Shown here: positions 48,122 through 60,057 of the stretch, one piece after another
Position numbering within the stretch: position 1 is the first letter of the stretch
Layout: every line of letters starts with the position of its first letter
Source of the DNA: Paramecium tetraurelia
Lineage: Eukaryota; Ciliophora; Oligohymenophorea; Peniculida; Parameciidae
Assembly (NCBI RefSeq): GCF_000165425.1
Contig: NW_001798979.1
Span: forward strand, 124,001-188,000
DNA length: 64,000 nt
Direction of reading: 5' to 3'
Position numbers and translations under genes: made by a program
The notes under the pieces: model-generated
Told to the model about the DNA's origin: nothing
The model's database searches: none
What the model saw: only the letters and a program-made list of their open reading frames with translations

Positions 48122-48492
48122 TCAGCATTTCAAATAGTCCTCTAAACTTTCTTAAGCATACTACCCTGTTTTAGCAATGTCGAACACCTTCTAAAAGGAT
48201 TGGTTGCATTTAGCATTTCTTTGTCTACATTATTTAATCAAACAAATTTTTTACACTTTCAAAAAGCAATCAACAAGTGCCAATGCATTGTCTTTACAAA
48301 ATTCAGGTTCTACGTACTTTCCAAGTGGAGTAGATCTGCATAAATTAAAACTCTTTCTCTAGTCTTTGCAAGCATGATTTCCTTTAATTGCATAAATCAT
48401 CAACTACAAGCTAATTGATAATAGATATTAATATTCAACCTTTCATCATTCGTGTAAGTGTACAAATCTTTAGGAATAGCTTGAGAGGCCAT
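48122..48492 (-). CDS. NDUFA8-like complex I subunit, twin CX9C
   Basis: 113 aa with one 29-nt intron. Two CX9C motifs are visible (ACKDQRKSFNLC and FCKDNALALVDC), followed by further paired cysteines (ICLIKQC, KC). This matches the CHCH fold of the NDUFA8/19-kDa subunit of mitochondrial respiratory complex I: LCR after the first motif and CRQRNAKC near the end fit that family. Such proteins enter the intermembrane space by the Mia40 disulfide relay and have no presequence, as here. Start MASQAIPKDLYTYTNDE. Moderately secure. Confidence 0.75.
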
Positions 48493-48953
48493 CTTTGAAA
48501 TTAATTTAATTAATCTTTAAAAATATATGAGATGATCAAAATAAAGAAATTAGAGCACTTTTATCAAAAGATGCTAAAATTAATTATTTGTATAGAAAAA
48601 ATTGATTTAACAGATTCTAAGTCCTTTTTCTCCACTTACATGAAAAACATTATTTAAGAATTTCTTAATAAGACATACTTACAACAGTATTATACTATAT
48701 GAAAAGATGATCAATAAAAAGTATAATAAATTTATGATAATTCAAAAGTACTTAATAAAGATTATTTTGTGGTTTAGGTTATGGAGGAATATATTCTTAG
48801 ACTATCAATGGAAAACATTAGTTTGAACCCAATTCATCTTCTATTTTTTACTTTTTTGATTTAATCATAATTACATTTAATGAACTTTAATTTATAAAAT
48901 CTGTTTAGCATATTATTTTCATTATTTTTTAGATATATTTACGTAATCAACTA
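48493..48953. other. Divergent intergenic region
   Basis: About 460 AT-rich bases between divergent genes. A frame from an ATG at about 48780 is open for some 60 codons (EEYILRLSMENISLN) and could be a short upstream exon of the tetraspanin gene, but I could not join it. Nothing else recognised. Confidence 0.45.
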
Positions 48954-49913
48954 ATGTGCATGCCAATCGGAATTTTGAGATGTGTAGTTTCCATAGAGGC
49001 TTGGATTGTAATGATTTGTGGAATAGCAGCCTTTATATTCACAATGATTATGTAAATACATTATAGTTTAATGCTTCAAGCATATGAGGGAGAATCTGTA
49101 TATAGATCATTTAATATTTAATTAGTGGATGCTGTTTGGGCAGGGAATGCTTACTGCCTTCTGGTTGTTTTCATCGTATATAATAATCAATGGAGTATGC
49201 GGGGTTGTTGGCGGTTAACACAAAAAACCATGTTTGTTGTTAGTGTTCAATGTTGGAAATATCATAATCATTATTGCCTTTATTTTACTTATGGTGATAG
49301 GATATGTGTTGGCAGATGAGACTCGCAAACTTACCGACCAAGATTATTAATAAAATGAAAATACATGTCTTGATCACAGATTTTAATTAAATACTTTGGA
49401 TTGGGAAAGCAAAGACCTTTTATGTTCTATCGAATGCCCGTGTTACTATACGTAAACGAATGGAGCCTTAGCAAAAAACAAAACTAAATGGGCAGATGCT
49501 AAAGATACTACAAAAGTAATTAATAAACACCTAAGATTAGCCTACAAGAGTGTAAGACTGTGAAATCTATTAAAAAACCCAAAATACAACAGTCAAATAT
49601 TTTTCAAATTACCTAGGAGATATCCAGAAAGAAACAGGATGCACGGGATGGTGTGTGCCATATTAAATGCAAATATTTTATGATATCAATGCCAAGGTTG
49701 ATAATGACTAGTATACAATATATATAAATTAGGTTGTATTGCCAGTATGTTGTAATTAGCAAATTAACAGAGATGGGACAATTGATGGGAGACATAGCAG
49801 CCGGAGTCACTGCAGTAATGCTTGTTTTAATTACTCTAACCTGCTGTTTATGTTTCCATCCGGTTAATAAAGATCAGGATTTCTATAAGAAGATGGCACA
49901 TTATGAGAATTGA
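48954..49913 (+). CDS. Tetraspanin-like four-TM protein
   Basis: 303 aa; introns of 28 nt (about 49099-49126) and 20 nt sum to whole codons. Four membrane helices are spaced as in tetraspanins: TM1 WIVMICGIAAFIFTMIM, a short loop, TM2 (FWLFSSYIIINGVCGVVGG), a basic turn, TM3 (LLLVFNVGNIIIIIAFILL), a large extracellular loop of about 130 residues, and TM4 (GVTAVMLVLITLTCCLCF). The large loop has several cysteines (CSIECPCYY, ECKTVK, GVCHIKC) but not the canonical CCG triplet, so it is a divergent, ciliate-type member. The C-terminus is short. Tetraspanins organise membrane microdomains. Confidence 0.75.
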
Positions 49914-50334
49914 TTACATCTTCTATTTGTAATAAATTTATGAATTCATTACATTAACAATTATAAACCTATTGGATTGGACTTTAAAATTTATTCACAA
50001 AATTTAAGCAATCCTCTTAAGATTAAAATATAATCCATTATATCTCAGTATAAACTACCACCTGATCATCACAAAGTATTAATATTTTATAATTATAATA
50101 ATTTTTATTGGTCACAACTATTCGATGATATTAATACAATTGCTTGTCAAAACACAATTATTAGCTATTTATAAATTCGCCCCTATGTGAAAAACACAAC
50201 TATGAAACATAGAAAATGGTGACTCTTTTAATTTTAATTTGCTTACATGAATGGCTTGGAGGACTAAATATTATTGTAGCTGCTAAGCAATTTCATATAT
50301 CCATAACACAACAATATTTGATTAATTTTATTAT
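49914..50334 (+). other. Intergenic stretch
   Basis: About 420 AT-rich bases. A 40-codon frame with a hydrophobic start (MVTLLILICLHEWLGGLN, about 50216-50338) ends on a TGA that overlaps the ATG of the next ORF. It may be chance. No other feature seen. Confidence 0.4.
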
Positions 50335-50748
50335 ATGATATTTTCCTTTTTTTATTCAAGTAAAAATAGACTGGATCGTAAAAGACCTCCATTACAACAA
50401 GCAAGATCTGAAAATTAGTCTCCTTCTAATTACCCTCATATTTATTAGACTTAACCCAGAAAATAATAAATAGGTGTTTAAATATAAAAGAATGATAAAT
50501 CAGATGAAACCGATGAAGAAGATATGAAATCAAGCAGAGATTGCTTTCTCTAAATCGGAACTTCTGAAGCAAGCAAACTAATTAATCATAAAAATAGAAT
50601 TAAACTAAGAAGTGTCTCGATGTAGAAAAAACAAATTCAATACATGCAATTTCGAGAATTTGACAATTTGGATTAAATTGCTGAAGAATAACTACAACTA
50701 TAGTTCTAAAATTTAGCAGTTCATGCAAGCTAATTTCAGCATCCTTGA
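50335..50748 (+). CDS. Small polar hypothetical protein
   Basis: 137 aa, single exon, MIFSFFYSSKNRLDRK to TGA 50746-50748. Polar and Gln-rich with an acidic stretch (DKSDETDEEDM) and a helical C-terminal half (MQKKQIQYMQFREFDNLDQ). No membrane segment after the first few residues and no family recognised. The start could lie in an upstream exon. Confidence 0.5.
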
Positions 50749-50990
50749 TTTTATTATTTTATATTAATGCTTGAAATCTATAAAACATTTAATAACATAT
50801 TTTTGTACTAGGATATGCTTGCAAAATGTATTACGTTTCCCTTATCAATTTAAAAAACCATTAAATTCATTGAATTATGTTGACTCATCCAACCTATTTC
50901 AAAATAATTTAAATTTTCGAAATCCCCATAAGGTTTTGTGGAACTTGCTCGAAAGAAACACTTAATTCCCTTTTGTTACAAAATATTCAT
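50736..50990 (-). CDS. Small hypothetical protein
   Basis: 84 aa on the minus strand, MNILQQKGIKCFFRASS to TGA 50736-50738. It reads naturally (YFEIGWMSQHNSMNLMVF, KGNVIHFASISQYKNML), but the plus strand here is also open, and its stop overlaps the end of the previous gene by 13 bases. It may be a relic. Low confidence. Confidence 0.35.
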
Positions 50991-51709
50991 AACTCAAAAT
51001 GCATGATTTTTGCAATCATCATATTTTGCATTATTGAATTTTTAAATATTGGACAAATGAAAATTGGCCTATGAAACATAACCCACTTTCTTTAGGTCTT
51101 TTCCTACATCCTAAATGAACAAACCAGTTTAATTTATTATATTATTTTAGGGTATAATGTATATAATTAATTAAGAATCATAAAATAGGTAATTAAATAA
51201 TTGATCATATTTTTACAAATATTAATGTATAAATACACGTTTCCGAATATTAAACAAAATGAAAATACTTAAGTAATTCTTGTTTATGGGATGAAAGAAT
51301 CATTAAAGTATTCTAGTAATTAATTTTCTTGATAATTTTTATTTAAACAATTATTAAAAAATAACTTTTAAATTTTAGTTCAAACTCTTTGAGATATAGT
51401 AATGTATTTATTAAATGATTGGAATTATAAACGAGAGTAGAGTTGAGGGATTTGAGAGACTAGTTCCGTTTATTGGTTTAAATTATTGAATAATGTCTAG
51501 AAGTTAATTTGACGGACTACTCCCTAGGAACTAAAAACGATATTTTCAAATATCACGATATTTTTCAGCTGAAGTAAATAGTCAGAGAATCAATAACACC
51601 GTAAACCGTTTGAGCTCAAGAATTTGCATATTAATATTTAAATTTCATGGGTTTTCCATGAATGTTAACCTATGTTTTTTTAACTACAGACCATAAATAA
51701 TTAAATAAA
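50991..51709. other. Long intergenic stretch before the giant gene
   Basis: About 720 AT-rich bases. A short inverted repeat (CATGGGTTTTCCATG, about 51648-51662) lies about 60 bases before the start of the giant gene. No coding frame, tRNA-like or other structured element was recognised. It presumably holds the promoter. Confidence 0.5.
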
Positions 51710-54700
51710 ATGAGTTTTTTTCAAGTGAGCATCATGTTGGGTCTTGTAAATTTAGTGTTTGCAATAACCTCAACGAAACTACCTCAAGGTGGCACTCAAT
51801 TCTAAAATTGCTTGCATGTAGAAAAGGGAAATTGTTAATAATGTTCAGCATTACATTTTTTGTTTACTTTGCCTCGTGATCATGAGAATTTAGGTTTAAA
51901 GGCAGGAACTAGAGTTTGCGTAAAATGGTACTTCTAACAAATATCTCTTAGCCCTTACTTTGGTTATTTAGATGAGAATAACCTGTATTGCGGAGATTGT
52001 ATTGACAATAGTCAAACTTGGGATCAGAATAGACTTTGCACTTATGATTTCAAAACAAAATCCTCTACAATTACTTCCATTTTCCATAAAGTTGAGAGAC
52101 CTGCAAAACAGCTATTTTATATTGTGTAATCTGGCGCTAATGATGTAAAATCTAAATTGTATTTAGTTTAATTCAATAATGTGTGATGGGTGCTCTAACT
52201 TTTGTAAATCAAAGAGCCAAACATGTTTTCCAGTTTCTTAACAATTTTAATATGATTTGAACAATCCATACATTTAATGCGCATAGGGTAATATATGATG
52301 AAATTTTAGGATATGCATTCAATGATGCTATTTAGGGATGTGATTCATGTCCTGACAATTGTTAATCGTGTTAGATTAACATAGTGAGGACATTGGACAG
52401 TGCAGGAAAAATAATTGTAACTACAAAGAAGAAGTGTTTAATATGTAATGCAGGTTTCAGTTTATTGAGTATAAGAATGAAAAGCAATAGAAATATTATG
52501 TAAACATTATGCATGGCTTGCAAAACTGGTTGTAGCTAATGTTACTTTGGGAAAAATCAAGTAAATTTAAACTAAGACCCTTGGGATGACTATAATAAAT
52601 TTGACTCAGTAACTGATCCCAATGAATTGGATTTAGTGTTTATTGATGATCCTGAAAATAATCCTCCTATTTAGACCTTTTTTGATAAATTATGGGAGGC
52701 GCATCAAATTGCATAGAGGTGTAGTGTTTGTACAAGTACTTCCTAGAGCACTTTCATTCCTTCACTTGATAGAATTTCATGTGAAAGATGCGGTACAAAC
52801 TGTAGGAGATGTGAATATGTTTCATATACTTTAACTGAGAATAAATAGTAAAATTGATAATCATTATTTAGTCCAACTCGAGTTTAAAATATTGTTATAG
52901 AAGCAAGTGGTAAAAGTCCTGAACCTGCATTGACTGAATAAGCCAAAGCTCCATATGTCTTTCGTTGTCGAGAATGTGACGATTATACATAAACGTTTGT
53001 GGCTTTGGGGAATGCATGCATGGATTGTTCTAATTTATTAAATTGCAAATTATGTCATAAATAAGGAGACGCTACTTCAGGAGGGGATGCTACATTTTCC
53101 ACTTTGACTCCAGATTTCACTCCTCTTGATAAAGAAGAGTTATCTATTCAAAAATGTTTGGTTTGCCAAGATGGTTTTTATTATAATAAGGCTACGTCAT
53201 CTTGTTAAGCAATACTAATAGTAGATGTCTCTGTTTCAACAGGATGTTTAACGTATGATTTTGTCACTAAGGATTGCAAGAAATGCACAACTGGCTACAC
53301 CCTTTACAAAGATGCAGGAGATGGAATTTGGAAATGTAGTTTTGACTGTTAACAAAACGTGTAAGATTTCTTATGCCAAACATGTGTCAAATAAGGGACT
53401 AAATACAGATGTTTGTAATGTTTAGATGGATATTACGTTGACGTTAAACTCGGCACGTGTAAACCATGCTAGAACAATAATAGCTATTGTAAGAATTGTT
53501 ATACGTTGTCCCTCAAAAGCATTCATCGAACTGATTATTACCTTTATGAATATGACGGAGAATCTGAAATATATGGACCATATTGTTATGCCTGTACGGC
53601 TGGTGATACATAGAGAGGACCTAAATTTAATGAGGATTTGAGAATATGTGAAAAAGGAAAAGATAATTGTGATGATTTCTAAGCCAAAGGAACAAGAGGA
53701 TATTGTGATAAATGCGTAGAGCTTGTTCCAAATATATTTCTAACATCAAAGTCAGCCTCTCTTGATGGAACTGATTGTATACTCTGCCCCGAGAATACTA
53801 TAGGATGCAGAGAGAGGGATTCAACTGAGCTTATGTCTTCAAATAAATACTTCGCTCCTACTGAAGATGGTCTTACTTTATTTTCTTACATAGCATTTAA
53901 ATGCGATCCACTTACTTCTTATCTTGATGCTAATATAGGTAGATGTTAAACACCAAAAGATGGCTATGCATATTTGTATGAAGACACTATCATAATCACT
54001 GCTGATTGCGTTTAAAACTTGCCACACCTTGACTCAGTTTGGAGACTAAATTCCTAATACTCAGATATCACTTAAAAGACAGCAACCTTGATTCTTGAAG
54101 ATGCTGTGTCTACAACCATTAACTCTGCCAAACTTAAAGAATACAATACTAAATCTCTTAGTAAACTCACAATTAATCTAAATTTTAATTTCAATGGTGA
54201 TTAAAATAACAATCGTTGTTACTTCTAGAAAGATACTTTCATCTCAACTAATCTAAGGAAGAACATCTTTGCTTTGAAAGATCTAGAACTTGTAATTAGT
54301 GCACCTGGCATTCCTATTGGGCAAAGAATTCAATGGTATATCATGAATACTGTTTACTTTGAATATTTCACCTCTGTGACAATAAAAGATATTGAAATAT
54401 TGCCAGCAACTGATTTAAATACTTTGAATCTCTACAACAATGTTGAAAGGTATGATAAACCTTTTGGATTTGAATTCTTGAAAAATGAGGGATCAAAATT
54501 CTAAATGGAGAATGTCAAAATCAATAATGGCTATGCAGAAGCTCATTATAATTCAAATGATTATACAACTCCATATAGTGACACTGCATAATCCCTTAAA
54601 AAATATAAGCCATTTTTCACAGTACTTTTGAATACATATAGCATTACATTGAAGAATGTCATCTTTCAATCCCAAAACTATTTAATGGGGACAGATCTAT

Positions 54701-57700
54701 CCTACTAAGCTAAGCCTTTCGGATTGGTGTATGAGAATAATGTTACATTCTAATATCTGAACATAAGATTGGAGAATGTCGTATTTTAGGATTTCGCTGT
54801 AGAAGATCAAGCTATTTTTGAGTTGTAAGACATGACCTTAGTGACAGCTCCAGAGTGGAATAGCAAGATTTATGTGAAGAATGTGCATTTTAAGGATTGC
54901 TACTTTATTAATGATGGAGCATTCCTAAGCACGAAATTGTCTGAAAAGCCAACAGGTATGATCTTAATCGATAATATGTATATGGATAATATTGAATACA
55001 ATAATTCAAGGGGAATAGTAGACTTTTAAACTATGCAGAAAGTCTAAATAAATGGATTCAATATGATTAACAGTCGAGTCAATTACACCACATTATTTCA
55101 CATTACTACTATTGACATGAGCAGAGTTTACATGTACAATACAACATTTACTTATTTTGGCAAGATGGTTTAGACTCAATTCGATATCTTCACAATAAAG
55201 CCAAATGATGTGATATATTCTGGAATGGCTTTGAGTTTTACTGATTTAGAATTCAATAAGATCAATTGTTTATATCCTGCATGCATAATGTAATTGAGTG
55301 GAATTAAGAATGACTATGAATTACCAATAAACATATCGATGAGTAACATTATTGTCTAGCAGATAAATTCACAGGGCTTCAATGAAACGATATGGGAGGC
55401 AGCAACAAGTGCGGCAATCCAAATTTACAAATCTCATATTTTGTAAGTCTAAAACTTTGAAAGTATTTAAAATCCAGATCTGACAATATTCTATACAGAA
55501 CAAGTGGATGATACTACTTTTATCAATTTGAAATGTCGTCAAAACTTTGATTTAAGTATTAGAAATAACTACTGTGTATTTTTGAACAATTTCTACAAGA
55601 AGATTAAAATGGTTGATGTTGAATTGATAAATTTGAATGGAATTGACAATTCATTTATTGGGCTCTCTTCTTGGAATAATTTGGTTTACAATACAAGTAG
55701 TGAAGACTTCAAAGAAGAAATACTATTAGAGAATATAGTAGTTCAATATTGTACGATAACGACGACAGTATTGGCAGTCCCTTCAAGTGCTATTCTGATA
55801 GATTCAACCTAAGAGCAATTAGTGACCATGAAGAACATGAACTTTTATAACAATAAACATTTCTCTGCATCCTATTTAAAGGGAACTCTAAGACCTAGCA
55901 ATCCAACCTTCTTGATTAGAAGTGTTGTAGGTACATTGAACTTGCAGAACTCTTTTTGGAAAAATAATCAAGTAAGTGGGTATGGAGCTGTGTTGTATTT
56001 AGAATGTGGAATTTAAGTGATCAAAAATATTTCAATGCTCAACAGTAATTATGATGCTACATCATTCATTAATTAGAATCCATTTTCTTAAACGATCAAT
56101 AGCTTGGTTGAAGGAGGACATTTGTTTTTAGCTGGTTATAATATTTAATTGTTGGATTCATCGTTTAGTAATTCAACAGGGAAAGTTGGAGGCGGTATTT
56201 ATTTGAAGGCTCAGAAGGAGGGACAAGTCTATTTTAATAACACTTCAATCACAAATGCATTGACTCCGATGGATGGGGGAGTAGTCTCAAGAGGAGGATG
56301 CATCTATGTAGATTCAACCTATTCACAATTGAGTATGCTCATGGAGAACATGGATTTGAAAGGATGTATTGCAAGAGCTGATGGTGGTGGAATTTATGTG
56401 ACTGCTTCAGATAGACAATAGCAATTTACAATTAGAAGCAGTATCATATCAAATTGTTATGGTTTGAGTGGTACATCAATAAAGGTGAAGTTTGATGAGA
56501 GAACTTAAGCAGTACAGAAGACTACATTGGTTGGAGTGAAAATTTCAGGCAATTACACCAATGCTTTGGATTATTTCAGCAATTTGACCAATTTCTAAAT
56601 AATTGAGGAATTCTTGTTGGTTAAACGAATGGCTGCTTTTGAGTAAGACAATGGGCAAGTTGAAGTTCAGAATTGTTATAGTGAAGGACTCTATTATTTT
56701 GGATTTATTTCACTTCAAAATCCTAGTCTGGTAAGATTCAACACTATTGAATCCTAACATAGTGTGTTATCATATAGACCATACATCGAAGTGATTGAAC
56801 CATTGGCAAACCCAATCTTCATAGATTCAGTGCAATTTAGAAATATATCATCTATGAATGTCACTGTTGTTTGCAATGAAGCAAAATTGACTAATGAATA
56901 GAATGCCATTTGTAAGATATTGTAATCTCGAGTTGACTTTCCTGAATATATTATAAATCCAGCCATGATGTTGGTTGATCAGATTACCAAAAGTACACCT
57001 TTAACGATGAGGAATGTCTTCATCAATAGAGTAAAATGCAAGGAATGTTATGGAGGATTAGTTTAAGTAATGAGAGTATCAAATAGTGAAATGAGAGAAC
57101 TAGTTCAATTAAGTGTTTGCAGATGTTCTAATTCAGAGGCAGCATATTATGGATGCTACATGGTTTCATCAGTCTAACATTCTAGTTTATTAAAAAAGGA
57201 AGACTCTCAAATTGGTATTGGCTTTAGTTCTTCATTAAGTTTGGACTCAATATTAACAAAAACAGGGTTGAAAAGCAGAAGGCGAATTCTGTAAGCACAA
57301 TATTCACCATCTGATTACAGTTATGCTGTCCCATTGCCTTCTTATATGGCTCACGTGATAGTAGATTCTTTGAACATACAAGACGTCAGAGCAATTCATG
57401 GTGGAGGTGTTTCAATCTATGGTCTCACTGCAAATATTACAAGTGCCTATTGTACATAGTCCGTAGTGATTGGTCAAGGAGGATGTGTCTATTATGAAGC
57501 ACAAGAAAAAAATAATAAGGTAGTGTATTAGAGATTGAATATTGGATCCAGTGTATTCTTTAGGAATAATGCCAGCATCGGTGGAGCAATCAGAGTCAAG
57601 CAAAGTGGCATCAATGATTGGACTAAGACTTCAAATACTATGCTCTAAAATTATGCCTCATTGTTTGGTAATGATGTTGCTGGATACCCAACACATCTAG

Positions 57701-60019
57701 GAATCATGGTCAATGGAAGATTACAAAACTCAAGTTACATTTATGATAACACAGAATGGCTTCATTATCCATTGGTTATTAAGAGTGGTTAGGAAATGTC
57801 TGGATTTGAAAATCAAACTGTCCTTTTGGTTTTCCTCAATGAAAATAATGAAGCTATGAAGTATTAATTTGAATCTTAATCCAACGTTCATGCTAATCTA
57901 ACAAATACCATTTAAGGAGAATCGTTGAGAATCTTTAATTTGGATCAATAAGGTTTTGTCTACTCCAATTTACAGATATTATTTGACCCCTATCAAAATG
58001 TCACTCTGGATGTTCAATTGAACAGTTCACTTGTCAACATTCCTCGTTACTATAGTCAATACCCATATCAACTCATTGGATTTGATACAGATTACGTTCT
58101 ATAGGCTAGAATAAGATCAGTGGAATGTGATCGAGGAGAAGCGTACAATCCACAACAAGGTTCATGCACTCCTTGTCCGATAGGATAATATGTTCTGGCT
58201 TATAAGGGGATTTGCAAATAGATAGATGATACATCAATGACTTACACCAGGATGAATTAAATTAGCATCAAAAATCAATATTGGAGACCAGACCATTTAA
58301 ATGATTTGCCTGAGAAGTGTAAAAACAAGCCAGTCAATTGTTATGGAGGATTTAATGTTGGAAATGATTTGTGCTATGAAGGTATGATCGGAGCACTTTG
58401 CGAAGAGTGCGATATTTATGGCATATATTGGGATGCAAAATACAGTAATTCAGCCAAATATGAATGCGGTACTTGTTAGGATAGAACAAGGAACCTTATT
58501 ATGATAGTCTTTTTGAGTATATTCACATTGTATTCCACCATTTCCTCAGTAAAGGCAAATTAAGAGAGAATGGAGAATTGTGTCCTTTACGATATATTTG
58601 CTCTACTTGGATGGGCTTCCTCTTAAAAGGCCAGTGGTAATGTTGCAGTATTAATGAAAATATTTAACAATCACACATAAATATTGTCGATTTTGAGTGG
58701 GTTTTAGATAGAAATACCGAATGAAACGGTGGATTCAGTCAACACTGTGAGTATGCCTGCAAAAACAATAGGTAATTCATTGGATTGCTTTTTGGTTGAA
58801 AACACTTGGGGTATAGATCTGATCTACTTCCGTTTAATTTGGTCATTGATTATGTAAGTCATTTACATTTTGATGATGCTCATAATCATTTTTGTGAGTG
58901 TAGCCATAGGCAAAATGTAATTCAAAGTCTAATATTTATACACCATGGCAATATATCTATTTGTATTTCTACAGCCAAATTATGTGATGGAATTCATGAC
59001 ATTGATATCAAGTAGGGTCATCTCAGGTAATTATTACATCATGGCTAATGTATCATACAGATATGACACTTTTAAACATGATTAATGGATAGCTGGTTTT
59101 GGAGTGCCAGGTCTATTGTTGTGGGTGCTTGTATTGCCAACAGCCTTTTGGTACGTATGCTATCAAGGAGCTTAATAAATGAAATTGAATTCCTTTAGAT
59201 TTAGTTAGTCCTGGGGATTCTTTTATCATGAATACAGAAGAGACAGATATTATTGGGAATTCATTAAGATATTTTACCGTTCTTTGATTAGTATTCTGAT
59301 TTGCTATTTCTAAGAGGAAATCATCGTAAAAGTAAGAATGTTCTCTTATTCTAGGGTATTTTGTCTTTTCTTGTTGTGTATGCATATTACGGACTAAGCA
59401 CACACTTCAATCCTTATAATTTAAGGGTGACCAACGATTTAGACTAGTTATCGACAGTGGTCTTATCGTTATCGCTCATAGTGGGTGTCTTCCTTTATAG
59501 AACCATTGACATTGACTTTTATGGTCTGACATATGCAGGGTATGTACTGATTGGCCTTCTGAATGCTGTGTTTTTGCTTTTATTCTTCTACAATCTGTTC
59601 AAGGGGAAGTTGTAGGAGTTTGCACCAAAATTGGATGACGTTCGGGAGAAGGTTAAGGAGAAGTTCCCTCATCTTAATAACAATCCTCGTCTTCGTCCTT
59701 ATCTGCAGAATCAGACCTAGTTGAATCATAAGGCGAGGTTGGAATGGGTTGAGTTGAGCAAGATTGTGAATCGTGGGATTATGTTGTGGAGGGCTGATAA
59801 ATCGAAACCTTTGTAATTCTTCAGAGTGTAATTAATTAATGAAATGTTAGTACTGATGTTCCAAAGAGCGATTACAATACAAAAATTAACTAAATTCATT
59901 AAGAGTTCGGTTCTGAGAGTGATGATTAGAACTTGTTGTATGGTGATGGGCTACATTCAATTTAGATGTCAAAGGAGAACATCTAAGATGAGGGGAAGGA
60001 GAAATATATATATCAATGA
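51710..60019 (+). CDS. Giant cysteine-rich surface protein with beta-helix repeats and C-terminal membrane segments
   Basis: About 2,700 aa, starting MSFFQVSIMLGLVNLVFA, a signal peptide. Residues up to about 750 are cysteine-rich with furin/EGF-like C-x2-C units (CPDNCQSC, CRECDDYTQTF, CKLCHKQGD). From about 800 to 2,050 come repeats of NxxFxxN and GGGIYLKAQKEGQ, GGCIYVDST, GGGIYV style, typical of a right-handed parallel beta-helix. A CTPCPIGQYVL and ALCEECD cysteine module follows, then several membrane helices (IMIVFLSIFTLYSTI, then two or three more) and a charged cytoplasmic tail, ending after a 23-nt intron near 59830. Most of the gene is free of introns. It looks like a large receptor or adhesin of the cell or ciliary surface. 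Frame junctions in the C-terminal third were only partly checked. Confidence 0.8.
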
Positions 60020-60057
60020 TATTCACTCTATATTTTAGATATTAATTTTTTTAAATT

